64,000 nt of DNA from DSWT01 sp035420085 (GCA_035420085.1 DAOLUH010000007.1:1-64000), one strand, 5' to 3'; shown: positions 26,201 to 35,012, counted from the stretch's first letter. Program-made: numbers and translations. Notes: generated by a model not told the origin, from the sequence alone.

Positions 26201-29200
26201 TGCCAGGCGAAACAATGGGACTGGCGGTTACGTTCAAGGCGCTGGCGACCGTGGCTGCTCCGGGCACGACGAACACCGCTTACGCGAACGCCGCCTACTT
26301 CTCCAATGGCCGTAAATTGAACCAGGTGAACAGCAGCGCGCAGGTGCCTATCCTCGCCTCTTTCCAAATCTCCGGCAAAACCTGGATTGACACTGGCGGC
26401 ACAATCGGGTGGGTTGCTGGCAGTGGCTATGACCCAATCCCCGGCACAGATAGAGCTTTACCGAATGTGTTGATGGATCTGTATGTATGCGCCAACCCTG
26501 CCACCGGCCTACCTATTGCCCAGGACACGAATGAAAATTCGACGTGTACAGCCATGGGCTATGAATGGAAACTGATCGCCAGCCAGTACACGGATCAGAA
26601 CGGCGACTACACCTTTACCGGGCTACGACCAGGCTATTATCAGGTGCGTTCCAATAATCAAACATTACCTGCTGGGATGACGTCGCAAACAGCAGAGGCG
26701 TCGGGTGTAGCTAATGGTACCGGTGTGACTTGTCCCAATGCAGCCTGCAATGGTGAATGGAACGACCAGGGGACTGCCATCAAGACACTGAACTATGTAA
26801 ACGCCGACAAAACCCAGGTCAACTTCGGCTATCGCAACGCGACGGCGGGCACCATCACCGGCTTTGTCTGGCAAGACCACGACCGCGATAACGTCTGGGA
26901 CAAGCCGGAAGAGCCGCCTATCCCCGGCACAACGGTGACGCTGTATCTGTGCAATCCTGATCCCACATGCAACGCGGTTAGTTCAACAACCACTGATGCT
27001 AACGGATACTATCAATTCAGCAACGTGCCAGCGACAACTGGTAGTCAAACCTACAGAGTTGTGGTCACGCCGCCGCCAGGGATGGCGCAAAGCGGCGACC
27101 CCGAAGGCGGAGCGTGTTACGGCAACCCAACTAACTGCGATAGCCGCACCAACACCTTCACACTGGTGAACGGCGGCGCGCGCAGCGCGGACCTGTTCGG
27201 CTACACAGGTGGCCTGACCCTCGGCGACACGGTCTACGTGGACTGGAACGGCGATGGTTGGCCCGGCCCGGACGCCGGCGAAGAGGGCATCGGCGGTGTG
27301 ACGGTGCGGCTCTACCGCGACTTCGACGGCAACGGCGCTTTTGACGCTGCCGTGGACAAGCTCCACGCCACGACCACCACGATGTACAACGTCTATGGCG
27401 GGCTGTTGGACATCAACGGCGATGGACAAATCACCGCCGCCGACAACCGGCTCAGCTTTGTGGGCTATCGTATCATTGGCGGCGGCGTGGACTGGAACAA
27501 TGACGGCGTCGTGAATACGAACGATGACTCCGGCGCGAGCAAACTGCTCGGCTACACGGTCATTGACGGCAAACTCGACCTGGACGGTAACGGCACAGCC
27601 GACGACACGGATGGCACCCTGTTGGGCAAGTATCTGTTCACCCAACTGGCAGGGAACACCAAGTACATCGTCGCGGTTGACACCTCCGATGTGCCGAGTG
27701 GCTACCGGCAAACGGCCGATCCGGATGAGCAAAATGTGGCCTGCACGGTGTGCGATTCGATGGACATGGTGACGCTTGGCAGCTCCAACTATACCGACGC
27801 CGACTTTGGCTACAAACCCTACGGCACGGCCTCCATCGGCGACCGGGTCTGGCGCGATAACGATGCGGACGGCATCCAGGACCCCTATGAGGTGGGCATC
27901 GGCGGTGTCGCGGTGTACCTGTACCAGGATCAGGATGGCGACGGCGTGCTGGACCCCGAGGATGCCATCATCATCGACACCTCAACCACGATCAACTATC
28001 AGGTCGTGGATGGCTGTATTGACGTAGATGGCGATGGCGTCTCCTGCACCGATGCAGGCGATGATGTCGTGACCACCATCGGTCTGGTGGGCGTCAAAGT
28101 CTTCGATGGGCGTTTGGATATGGATGGCGATGGCATTGTCGCCTACCGGGTGATTGCCGGTTTCGTGGATGTGGATGGCGACGGCGTCACCGGCGAAGCA
28201 GACGATACCGGCTACTTCTATGGCAGGCGCATCATCAGAGGCTATGTGGATATGGACAATGACGGCGTCACAAATGGCGATACCGGCGATGTCGGCACTT
28301 ATCTGGGGTACACGGTGATCAACGGCTTGTTGAATGTTGACGGCGTCGGCGGCATCACCTCGGCTGACAATGAAACCTATGCCATTCCAGATGAGAGCGA
28401 CGACGGCCTGTACCTGACCTACACGGTCATTGATGGCAAACTGGATATGAACCGCGATGGCAGCGTCACCACCGCCGACGATGGCAGCGGCCTGATCGGG
28501 ATGTACCAGTTCACGAAGCTACCGGCCGGCAGCTACATCGTCCAGGTCCCGCCATCCAACTTTGACCAGAACACCGACGCCCTTTACGCCTTGCAGCAGA
28601 CCAACATCCAGACGCCGCCCGGCACCGAGAATCAGCACAAGGTCACACTGACCACCGGGCAGGCTTACACCGACGCCGACTTCGGCTACACCAACGGCGC
28701 CATCGGCGACCTCATCTGGCAGGACAACAACGGCAACGGCTCGTGGGATACGGGCGAACCGGGCATCCCCGGCGTTAAGGTCTGGCTGTACATTGATCAG
28801 AACAACGACGGCATCCTGAATGTCGGCGATACCATCTACGACTACGACGGCAATGGTGTAGCGGGTAATACGGGCGACAGTGTAACCACCGATAGCGGCG
28901 GTATCTACCGCTTCATCGGTCTGCCGGCCAGCGCGACGAACAAACCCTATCTGGTGGTGATTGACCCCACGATGTTTAACAGCGGGCAGCCTCTGAACAG
29001 CACCAAGTTCACGCTCACCTACGATCCCGATGGCCCGACGTGGGATAAGACAATCACCCCGCGCCCCACCTATCCGCCGTGCGGTACGGGAGTGGGCTAC
29101 GACAAATGTAACAATGTCTCCCAAGTCCCGTTGCGCCTGGGGCAGATGGACTACGGTCAGGACTTTGGCTACAAACCGCTCGGCGTCATCGGCGATACCT

Positions 29201-31209
29201 TGTGGATCAACACCAATGGCAACACCACCCAGGACGCCGGCGAACCGGGCATCCCGTATGTGACAGTCTGGCTGTGTACCACGACGCCATGTAATGCCAG
29301 CACAACCGGGGTCATCACGACAACGACCGATTCGGACGGCAAGTACACCTTTGGCGGGTTGGCCGATGGTACCTATTATGTTCAGGTCAATGCCAGCGAC
29401 CCAGACTATCCCGTCGGCGTGACACCGAATTATGATTTGGATGGCACAAGCACGCCCAATCTTGCCCAGGTTACTTTGTCTGGCGGCGGAAGCAATTTCA
29501 CTGCTGACTTCGGGTACGCTTACTCAGGCAGTACCGTCATCGCCGGAACCGTGTTCTTTGATGCGGGCGCTAATGGAGGTTTGTATACCTCTGGCGACCT
29601 GGGCCTCGGCAATGTACCTGTTTACCTGTGGCGGCTGGATTGCAGCTATACCAACATGAATGTGTGTGGTGATGCCGGCGACAGCGCCTTACCGGTGGCT
29701 TCGACGATCACCTTGCGCCGTATCGTTGATGGCTACGTGGATATGAATGGTGATGGAACTTACGGGCCTCTTGACGACGGTGTGTGGCAAGGGATCACGG
29801 TCATTGACGGTAAACTTGACCTGAATGGCAACGGTACCGCGGATGATAACGGGGTGTTCTACGGTTACAAGGTTTTTAATGGGCGCCTGGACGTCAACAA
29901 TGATGGCAGTGCTAACGATGCCGACGATGCCCATGCCGGTGCATACTACTTCTATGGATTGGCTGCCGGTAACTACCGCACAGTGGTGAGTCCGGTAGGG
30001 CAGATGTCCGGGATGACGCTGTACTACGAACCCGATGAGCAGAACGATGCCGCCGCGCAGCCCAATATGACCGACGTGACTAACGACGACGGCGACCTGA
30101 ACTGCACAGCAGGAACCTACTCCAATACCTCAACTCCTGGCTGTAATACCAACGCTGTGGTCAATTCAAGTGACACAGACCGACTCACGCAGGACTACGG
30201 CTTCTACGCCAACATGGACCTGGGCGACCTGCCCCTGTCCTACGACTTCGGCGCGGGTGAAAAGGCTACGGCCTACTACACCCCCTTCTCCTTTGAAGGC
30301 CCCATACACATTGGGCCAGTAGGTGGTGGAGCACCGAGCATCTATCTGGGCGCAACCTGGGATGGCGAGGCCGATGGCGCGCCGAATCCGGATGCTGGCA
30401 TTGGCGGTGGCGCAAACAACGGCGACGACGGTACAGGTTCGGACGACGAAGATGGAATCGAATTCCCGACCGCCTGGTATGCAGGGAAAGTAGCGACGAT
30501 CCAAATCACCGTGACCGATCAGTCCCCCACCTATACACCTTTTGTTGCTGGCTGGTTCGATTGGAACTGCAATGGTCAGTTCGAGGCGACTGAGCTGATT
30601 CAGTTTGGCAATCTCTCTGCCGGTACACATACTTTTAACATTACGACCGGGGCCACAGTGGGCCGTATCTACATACGCTTCCGCATCTACGCCACACAGT
30701 CACCCCCAGCGGTGCTTTCGCCGGTTGGCGCGGTCACCAATGGTGAGGTGGAAGACTACTGGAAGTATAACGAAAACCCCACCGCCGTCACCCTCGCCGC
30801 CTTCGAGGCGACGCCGCAAGAGAACGGCATCCTCGTCACCTGGGAAACCGCGTCGGAGCTGGACAACGTGGGCTTCAATCTCTACCGCAGCGAGTCGGCG
30901 GAAGGGCCTTACACGCAACTGAACGCCACGCTCATCCCGCCGCAGAACCCCGGTTCGGTCATGGGCGGCTACTATGAGTGGCTCGATATGGCTGTGCTGC
31001 CCGATGTGACCTACTTCTACAAGCTGGAAGACCTCGACGTGAAGGGCGTGAGCACGTTCCACGGCCCGATCAGCACGGCGGTCATCACCGCGCCCACGGC
31101 GGTTGGGCTGCGGAACGTCGCCGCGCGCGGCGCGACGACGCCGCTGGCGCTCGGACTGACGACGCTGCTTGGTCTGGCTGCCGCGTATGTGTCCCGCCGG
31201 AGGCGCTAA
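23209..31209 (+). CDS. Giant anchored surface protein with SdrD_B-like, Ca-loop and GEVED domains
   Basis: Extracellular protein of 2,666 residues. ATG 23209 is chosen for the GAGGAGG 4 nt upstream; an in-frame ATG at 23185 is less likely. An N-terminal hydrophobic signal (about 10-45) precedes an N-domain with RYIGTLAAGECRVQYWHF, whose pattern recurs in the protein encoded at 31468. DUF11-like beta domains follow. About eight SdrD_B-like prealbumin-fold units start near nt 25003, 26370, 26860, 27220, 27830, 28700, 29185 and 29535, each opening like IGDxVWxDxNGNG. Twelve short acidic repeats (VIDGxLDxDGDG...DD) are inserted within three of the later units. A GEVED domain (DLGDLPLSYD...GEVEDYWKY) precedes the shared C-terminal module (from residue 2524), a membrane helix and RRRR. 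The Asp-rich loops suggest calcium-stabilised stalk structure. Adhesion or matrix function is inferred; no enzyme motif is seen. Confidence 0.9.
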   Translation: MKRLWNTNGRGFWIVLLNFSLALLITGWLLSNFGSPARPVWAAGSLRVYVTNAAGEPLNAYNLVVDSNINGMSTSSPSAATVIVRFCNESGGTLNNVMGYIGDYDPNNDSNPADSTVGVYPPRSNYVGGPGYDPTFNTVHLALASSNATYRFQHIGGALGTADGARYIGTLAAGECRVQYWHFTYPLCEANTAAPCRVNLVNGDATWGDSVKPNDDLWLTFDAWVTADGVAPDNDDNVSWKMTMRNEISAMANKIEPNPDGVWFNTDPNTIRPGGVITTNGVLYEFGNINQGFDNDGDFVPDYNAWAQPVGNADYDPSCFRLIRTSGYLDISRSGGNPNMILPFTNKLYFTNLPSDNTGVRGYVYYTFLALGGPCNTGLSPYQEVASGRDNEKFNADYGAGPAPLPSPKSDLTISKNGPTSVALNTTYTYNIPFANPGDADIGITLSSGYGVNLPLGIVDMVPYGLEYVCGTASATFSNYTGGYRLLFSRDGITWKESVVGSNNSDVFSSCPGTNPQSTTASPVYIRWELKAPLPKKNGATVSGGTATFQAKAPTTYLTSGYSPVVVNEACAKLATAGISLACGSTTTLIEGTNSIGNFVWADANKNGVQTDDGATPGIANVTVWLYWDKNGNGMLDVGDTKLFTTTTTAANTNYGTDGGLNGNYGFGCGADSNCTTTADNKLPSLKYLVVVDTADTDLPDGYAPTTAKIVPVDLSGLTNTFYRTADFGFGPVLTLNKSLASPSPAYVGENVVFSIKATNTAPGSFGGYCQYKIPAGHYHPAGGTDTPRPVKETWVNPGYAVGMPDSLLAALALGTNEDSTGLGQFNIGTNTGGTVTRVELWLYLTELVEFNTNDRFYVFPYYNNVTTGFTQQTLNQTYFTQAAPAEYLYKLDLTANRTWLLTDFASGSDLVELYLAGQKGTSPSGKIGVDAAVFVVTTDKTDCGGEDGVIATLPITDTFDSSKLQFVSADPAASVRVDTSKPQPNGLITWNEVGPLMPGETMGLAVTFKALATVAAPGTTNTAYANAAYFSNGRKLNQVNSSAQVPILASFQISGKTWIDTGGTIGWVAGSGYDPIPGTDRALPNVLMDLYVCANPATGLPIAQDTNENSTCTAMGYEWKLIASQYTDQNGDYTFTGLRPGYYQVRSNNQTLPAGMTSQTAEASGVANGTGVTCPNAACNGEWNDQGTAIKTLNYVNADKTQVNFGYRNATAGTITGFVWQDHDRDNVWDKPEEPPIPGTTVTLYLCNPDPTCNAVSSTTTDANGYYQFSNVPATTGSQTYRVVVTPPPGMAQSGDPEGGACYGNPTNCDSRTNTFTLVNGGARSADLFGYTGGLTLGDTVYVDWNGDGWPGPDAGEEGIGGVTVRLYRDFDGNGAFDAAVDKLHATTTTMYNVYGGLLDINGDGQITAADNRLSFVGYRIIGGGVDWNNDGVVNTNDDSGASKLLGYTVIDGKLDLDGNGTADDTDGTLLGKYLFTQLAGNTKYIVAVDTSDVPSGYRQTADPDEQNVACTVCDSMDMVTLGSSNYTDADFGYKPYGTASIGDRVWRDNDADGIQDPYEVGIGGVAVYLYQDQDGDGVLDPEDAIIIDTSTTINYQVVDGCIDVDGDGVSCTDAGDDVVTTIGLVGVKVFDGRLDMDGDGIVAYRVIAGFVDVDGDGVTGEADDTGYFYGRRIIRGYVDMDNDGVTNGDTGDVGTYLGYTVINGLLNVDGVGGITSADNETYAIPDESDDGLYLTYTVIDGKLDMNRDGSVTTADDGSGLIGMYQFTKLPAGSYIVQVPPSNFDQNTDALYALQQTNIQTPPGTENQHKVTLTTGQAYTDADFGYTNGAIGDLIWQDNNGNGSWDTGEPGIPGVKVWLYIDQNNDGILNVGDTIYDYDGNGVAGNTGDSVTTDSGGIYRFIGLPASATNKPYLVVIDPTMFNSGQPLNSTKFTLTYDPDGPTWDKTITPRPTYPPCGTGVGYDKCNNVSQVPLRLGQMDYGQDFGYKPLGVIGDTLWINTNGNTTQDAGEPGIPYVTVWLCTTTPCNASTTGVITTTTDSDGKYTFGGLADGTYYVQVNASDPDYPVGVTPNYDLDGTSTPNLAQVTLSGGGSNFTADFGYAYSGSTVIAGTVFFDAGANGGLYTSGDLGLGNVPVYLWRLDCSYTNMNVCGDAGDSALPVASTITLRRIVDGYVDMNGDGTYGPLDDGVWQGITVIDGKLDLNGNGTADDNGVFYGYKVFNGRLDVNNDGSANDADDAHAGAYYFYGLAAGNYRTVVSPVGQMSGMTLYYEPDEQNDAAAQPNMTDVTNDDGDLNCTAGTYSNTSTPGCNTNAVVNSSDTDRLTQDYGFYANMDLGDLPLSYDFGAGEKATAYYTPFSFEGPIHIGPVGGGAPSIYLGATWDGEADGAPNPDAGIGGGANNGDDGTGSDDEDGIEFPTAWYAGKVATIQITVTDQSPTYTPFVAGWFDWNCNGQFEATELIQFGNLSAGTHTFNITTGATVGRIYIRFRIYATQSPPAVLSPVGAVTNGEVEDYWKYNENPTAVTLAAFEATPQENGILVTWETASELDNVGFNLYRSESAEGPYTQLNATLIPPQNPGSVMGGYYEWLDMAVLPDVTYFYKLEDLDVKGVSTFHGPISTAVITAPTAVGLRNVAARGATTPLALGLTTLLGLAAAYVSRRRR
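30778..31206 (+). repeat. C-terminal Fn3-like anchor module, copy 3
   Basis: Same module as copies 1, 2 and 4. The pre-helix segment is AVGLRNVAARGATTPLALG and the tail is SRRRR. Confidence 0.9.
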
Positions 31210-31230
31210 GTCAGACATGGTGTAGGACGC

Positions 31231-31263
31231 GGATTTACGCTGATCGCTGATCGGCGTAAATCC
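31231..31263. repeat. Inverted repeat after the giant surface gene
   Basis: GGATTTACGC (31231-31240) and GCGTAAATCC (31254-31263) flank a spacer with a TGATCG direct repeat. It looks like a dispersed palindromic element rather than a terminator. Confidence 0.5.
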
Positions 31264-31291
31264 GTGATCAGAAGTAGCCAAACAAGTCGAT

Positions 31292-31323
31292 AATGGAGCG
31301 CGAGAGCTTTCTCGCGCTCCATT
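31292..31323 (+). terminator. Strong hairpin, probable terminator without T-run
   Basis: AATGGAGCGCGAGA and TCTCGCGCTCCATT form a perfect 14-bp stem with a GCTT loop, 83 nt after the giant surface gene. No T-tract follows, so intrinsic termination is uncertain. Confidence 0.5.
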
Positions 31324-31467
31324 GTCATGGGGCACAGCGCGGGTTTGTTATGCGGTTGTAATCAAATGCAAACGAAACGCAAATGTTCGTTGGACTGGCT
31401 TCGATTATGATGATATGCGGTAACGTTAGGGAGTACATTCGTTTGTGGACTTATTGTTGAGGCGTGT

Positions 31468-33219
31468 ATGACGAAAAGAATGTTGGGAATCATCGGAGGC
31501 GTGGTGTTTATCGCCTTGTTGTGGGCGCTGCCGATTGCCGCGCAGCGGTACGAAGCTGCGCGTGTGCTGGGGGCGGCTATGCCAGCGCCGTCAGTCGTGG
31601 CTCCCAATCAGGTGGCGTTTGTGTCCAGGAGCGGCGCGACGGCCTGGCTGGATAGCAATAAGTCGTGCGCGCCGAATTACGTCGGCCCCCACGCAATGTG
31701 GATTGTGGTGGGGGTGACGAACAACGCCACGGAGCCGTTGACCAATGCCGTGGCGACGTTGAGCGGTTTCACCGGCCCCTATTACACCTTGACCGCCGAT
31801 CCTGTTCGTTACATTGGGATATTGCAACCTGCAGAGACCTTCTATGGATATTGGTACGTGCGCTATACGTGTGAAGCAAGTCGGGCGGATACGTATACCG
31901 TCACCGTTTCCGCCGCCAACCTGGTCGGAGATGCCCGATATTCGGGTTCTCTGACAACCGCAACCGCCATTGACACAGCGAATGAGGCCCAAGTTCTGTC
32001 TAATGTGACTGCCGGAAGTAAAATCGCCGTGGGACAGATCTTTACACAGGCAGTGCGGTATCAATTAGCTAATAGCAATACCAGGGCTATTTTCCAACCC
32101 ACAGGCGACGGCAATTTCGCTGACACCTGCTTCCGCCTGCTTGCGTCGAAGGTTACACTTTCCACGGTTACGGGGATCGTCAACGGGACTACACATCAAC
32201 TTTACTTTGATAATAGCCTCAGTAGTGGTGGTGTAGAAATGACCTATTACTGGCAGGCGCTGTGCTATGCGCAAACCACCTCCACGCCGTGGGCAGTAGT
32301 TGAAGCGCCGGCTAAATATTCGAACAAGTACGGCATTCTCTTTTCCACCTTTCCCACCGCCAGCCTCTCGTTGAATATCACCAGCGCGATCACCCCTACG
32401 CGGCTAACCCAGGCCGGTACGGTGACCTACACCGTGCGCTTCTCCAACTCCTTTACCCAGCCGGTGGAACTTAACACCATCACCGTGACGCTCGCCAGCG
32501 GTTTATCCTTCAACAGCTTCGTCGCCGCGACGAGCGGCGTGCTGCCAGATAACTCCAGCCTTTATCCGCTGCCGAATGCGACGGGGACGTTGCTCTGGCG
32601 GGGCAAGCCAGGCGTATCGTACCGTGTCCCGGCAGCCACAGCCGGCGGGTCCGGGATATTGGAATTGGTCTTCAAGGTGAACGTACCCGGTATCAATGGA
32701 ACGTACACCCAACAGGCGCGCGGACAGGTGGGCAAGCTGAACGTGGGGCTAACCAGCAATGACATCACCGTGGACATACCCACCGCCGTCACCCTTGCCG
32801 CCTTCGACGTGACACCGCAGAACGATGGCGTCCTCGTCACCTGGGAGACCGCCTCGGAGCTGGATAACGTGGGCTTTAACCTCTACCGCAGCACGGCGGC
32901 CGAAGGGCCGTACACGCGACTGAACGCGACGCTCATCCCGCCACAGAACCCCGGCTCCGTGTTGGGCGGTTACTACGAGTGGCTCGATACGGATGTGCAG
33001 CCAGACGGGGTCTATTTCTACAAGCTGGAAGACCTCGACGTGAAGGGTGTGAGCACATTCCACGGCCCGGCCGGCGTTGCCGGGGCGAGCGCGCCATCGG
33101 CGGTGCGGCTGCGCACGCTCTCTGCGCGCGCCACACTACTCCCGGTTCTCCTGGGCGGGCTGGCTGCCCTGCTCGTGATCATCTCCCGGCGTCGGCACGC
33201 CGCAGCACGTCCTGCGTAG
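31468..33219 (+). CDS. Anchored DUF11-like surface protein
   Basis: Secreted protein of 583 residues, starting at ATG 31468 with TGAGG 5 nt upstream. An N-terminal hydrophobic helix (about 4-24) ends at AAQR and serves as signal or anchor. The N-domain has RYIGILQPAETFYGYWYVRYT, paralleling the N-domain of the giant protein encoded at 23209. A DUF11-like domain follows (about 305-430; LTQAGTVTYTVRFSNSF...TLASGLSFNSF). The shared C-terminal module starts at residue 438 and leads to a membrane helix and SRRRHAAARPA. It looks like a shortened relative of the giant protein with the SdrD_B and Ca-loop units left out. There is no catalytic motif. A 14-mer 94 nt upstream also occurs upstream of the giant gene. 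Confidence 0.86.
   Translation: MTKRMLGIIGGVVFIALLWALPIAAQRYEAARVLGAAMPAPSVVAPNQVAFVSRSGATAWLDSNKSCAPNYVGPHAMWIVVGVTNNATEPLTNAVATLSGFTGPYYTLTADPVRYIGILQPAETFYGYWYVRYTCEASRADTYTVTVSAANLVGDARYSGSLTTATAIDTANEAQVLSNVTAGSKIAVGQIFTQAVRYQLANSNTRAIFQPTGDGNFADTCFRLLASKVTLSTVTGIVNGTTHQLYFDNSLSSGGVEMTYYWQALCYAQTTSTPWAVVEAPAKYSNKYGILFSTFPTASLSLNITSAITPTRLTQAGTVTYTVRFSNSFTQPVELNTITVTLASGLSFNSFVAATSGVLPDNSSLYPLPNATGTLLWRGKPGVSYRVPAATAGGSGILELVFKVNVPGINGTYTQQARGQVGKLNVGLTSNDITVDIPTAVTLAAFDVTPQNDGVLVTWETASELDNVGFNLYRSTAAEGPYTRLNATLIPPQNPGSVLGGYYEWLDTDVQPDGVYFYKLEDLDVKGVSTFHGPAGVAGASAPSAVRLRTLSARATLLPVLLGGLAALLVIISRRRHAAARPA
32779..33216 (+). repeat. C-terminal Fn3-like anchor module, copy 4
   Basis: Pre-helix segment AVRLRTLSARATLLPVLLG, then a hydrophobic helix and SRRRHAAARPA. 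With copies 2 and 3 it defines the pattern AVxLRxxxAR...P..LG, helix, RRR. Confidence 0.9.
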
Positions 33220-33392
33220 TAACAACCTCAGTCGTCCCTTCGCGCGATCCTGCGTAGTAACGACTTCAGTCGTCTCTTCGCCATCTGCGCGCGATCCTGC
33301 GTAGTAACGACTTCAGTCGTCTCTTCGCCATCTGCGCGAGTTCCTGCGTAGTAACGACTTCAGTCGTCCCTTCTCGCCATCTGCGCGAGTTC
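33210..33392. repeat. 47-bp tandem repeats overlapping the 3' end of the GAF gene
   Basis: TCCTGCGTAGTAAC starts four units at 33210, 33248, 33295 and 33342; spacing is 38, 47 and 47 bp. Each contains the palindrome ACGACTTCAGTCGT or a variant. The last unit includes the stop and final codons of the reverse-strand GAF gene, and earlier units carry partial copies of the same 3' coding end (CGCCATCTGCGCGAG). The repeat seems to have grown from, or captured, that gene end. Confidence 0.9.
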
Positions 33393-35012
33393 CACACTCA
33401 GCCGCGCATTTTCCAGCGCGATCGTGGCCTGCCACGCGAATACCGCCGCGAAATTGATCTCATCCTCGGTGAAGGGCGTGTACGTTTCCCGCGCCAGCGA
33501 AAGCATCCCAATCACTTTATCCTCGTGGATCAGCGGGATGCCGATCCAACTGCGCGCGGGCAGCAGGTCTTGCAGATGGAACCAATCTGCGCGGCGCAGC
33601 GCATCATCCAGCACCAGCGGCCGTTGGGTGCGGCGAATCTCGTCAAAAACGTCACCGGCCCGTATCGGCACCCGCCAGCGGAAGGCGCGTTTGCTGCCGG
33701 GGAAGCCCCGCGCTGCGACCAGCTCCATCAGCGTATCATTTTGCAGCATAATCGAGCCGCGGTCGTAGGGGATCACGTTGGCGAGCTGCTGCAGGATCAT
33801 GTCAAACGCGGCCTGCGTGTCCATCGGACGGGAGAGCGCCCGTCCCACGTGATGCAGCGTTTCGATCAGCCGGTGCCGATCCCGGTCGATCTGGCGCAGC
33901 AGCATGTTCTGTACGGCCAGGGCAATGTGGTCGGCCAGCAGGTGCAGCGCGGTCACGTCTTCGTCGTGGAAGGCGTTGGGCCGGTTGCTCTGCACGTCCA
34001 ACACGCCGAGCAGGTGTTCGTCCACGTGCAGCGGGAGGGTCAGTTCCGAGCGCGTGTCGGGCAGCAGGTCCCAGATCACGAAGCGTGGATCGCGCGCCGT
34101 ATCTCTCGCGTAGGCTATGCGCCGGTTTTCCGCCACCCAGCCGATGATCCCCCGCCCGACTTTGATGCGCGCGCCGCTCTGGATCGCCGCCCGTCCTGCG
34201 CTGCCGGTCCCGGCGCGGGCCACCAACTCTCCGGTCTTCTCATCCAGCAAAAAGATGCCGACGTAGGTGCAGCCGTAGTGTGAGCCGATGATGTCTGTCG
34301 CGTGTTGCACCAGCGTGTCCAGGTCGGTGACCGCGCTGAAGTGTTCGACGATGGCGCGGTTAGTCTCCACCTGGGCGATGCGCCGTTGGATGGCGGCCAT
34401 TTGTGCTTCGTTGTGCAGGTGCAGGTGCGCGATGTGGCGACAATTGGCGCGCCGAACCATGTGAACGGCCGCCGCGAGCAGCGACGCCGCGAGCAGCTCG
34501 CCGCCAGCGTCTCCCCATCCCGCCTGCGCGGAAAAAACGCGCCACGCCGCGAACCATCCGGCAAGACCGAGGCCCACGACCACCCCAAACCACAGCGTCC
34601 GCACCAACAGCAGCCCTGCGCTGATGTTGAGGAGCATCAACAACACAGTGGCGCGCGTGTCGCCGGTCACATAGAGCGGGTACAAGGCATTGAGCAGCGC
34701 CAGCGCGACCAGCGCCGCTGTCACAGCGGGCGCGTGGCGTGGGGCCAGGGGCCACGCGCGCAGCGCGCTATACAGCGCGAACGACAGCAGCGCCGAGATG
34801 ATGAGCAGCATGACCGAGAGGGCTAGGCGTTCTGGGGCCAGCAGGCGGTAGGCAATGCCAGCCAGGTGTAAGATGCCGGAAACCAGCGCCACGCGCGGGA
34901 GAGCGTCCAACGTCATGGCATCGAGCCGGGCGTTAACCGTCGTTTGATACGCTGCGCGATCTTGAGGGTCCAGGGATGCGGTGCGGATTGGCATGGGCAT
35001 GATCTTGAGCAT
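33360..35012 (-). CDS. Membrane protein with two GAF domains
   Basis: Sensor-like protein of 550 residues. The N-terminal half has about six hydrophobic helices (about 40-200). A short linker leads to two GAF domains (about 225-370 and 385-540); typical segments are GRGIIGWVAENRRIAYARD, SELTLPL...LGVLDVQS and SWIGIPLIHEDKVIGMLSLA. There is no kinase, cyclase or phosphatase domain, so it must signal through a partner or be a degraded receptor. Start choice is uncertain: ATG 35012 and ATG 35000 both lack a clear ribosome binding site. It lies 26 nt downstream of cdd and probably in one transcript with glmU and cdd. The C-terminus (ELAQMARRDD) is encoded within a tandem repeat. Confidence 0.85.
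   Translation of the reverse strand: MLKIMPMPIRTASLDPQDRAAYQTTVNARLDAMTLDALPRVALVSGILHLAGIAYRLLAPERLALSVMLLIISALLSFALYSALRAWPLAPRHAPAVTAALVALALLNALYPLYVTGDTRATVLLMLLNISAGLLLVRTLWFGVVVGLGLAGWFAAWRVFSAQAGWGDAGGELLAASLLAAAVHMVRRANCRHIAHLHLHNEAQMAAIQRRIAQVETNRAIVEHFSAVTDLDTLVQHATDIIGSHYGCTYVGIFLLDEKTGELVARAGTGSAGRAAIQSGARIKVGRGIIGWVAENRRIAYARDTARDPRFVIWDLLPDTRSELTLPLHVDEHLLGVLDVQSNRPNAFHDEDVTALHLLADHIALAVQNMLLRQIDRDRHRLIETLHHVGRALSRPMDTQAAFDMILQQLANVIPYDRGSIMLQNDTLMELVAARGFPGSKRAFRWRVPIRAGDVFDEIRRTQRPLVLDDALRRADWFHLQDLLPARSWIGIPLIHEDKVIGMLSLARETYTPFTEDEINFAAVFAWQATIALENARLSVELAQMARRDD

Noticed and set aside
27388..29950. Dockerin domains (cellulosome)
   Set aside because: The Asp-rich loops are single short repeats inside SdrD_B-like units, not paired 22-residue dockerin repeats at a terminus; no cohesin is seen.
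33210..33392. CRISPR array
   Set aside because: Units are contiguous 47-bp duplications with no variable spacers.
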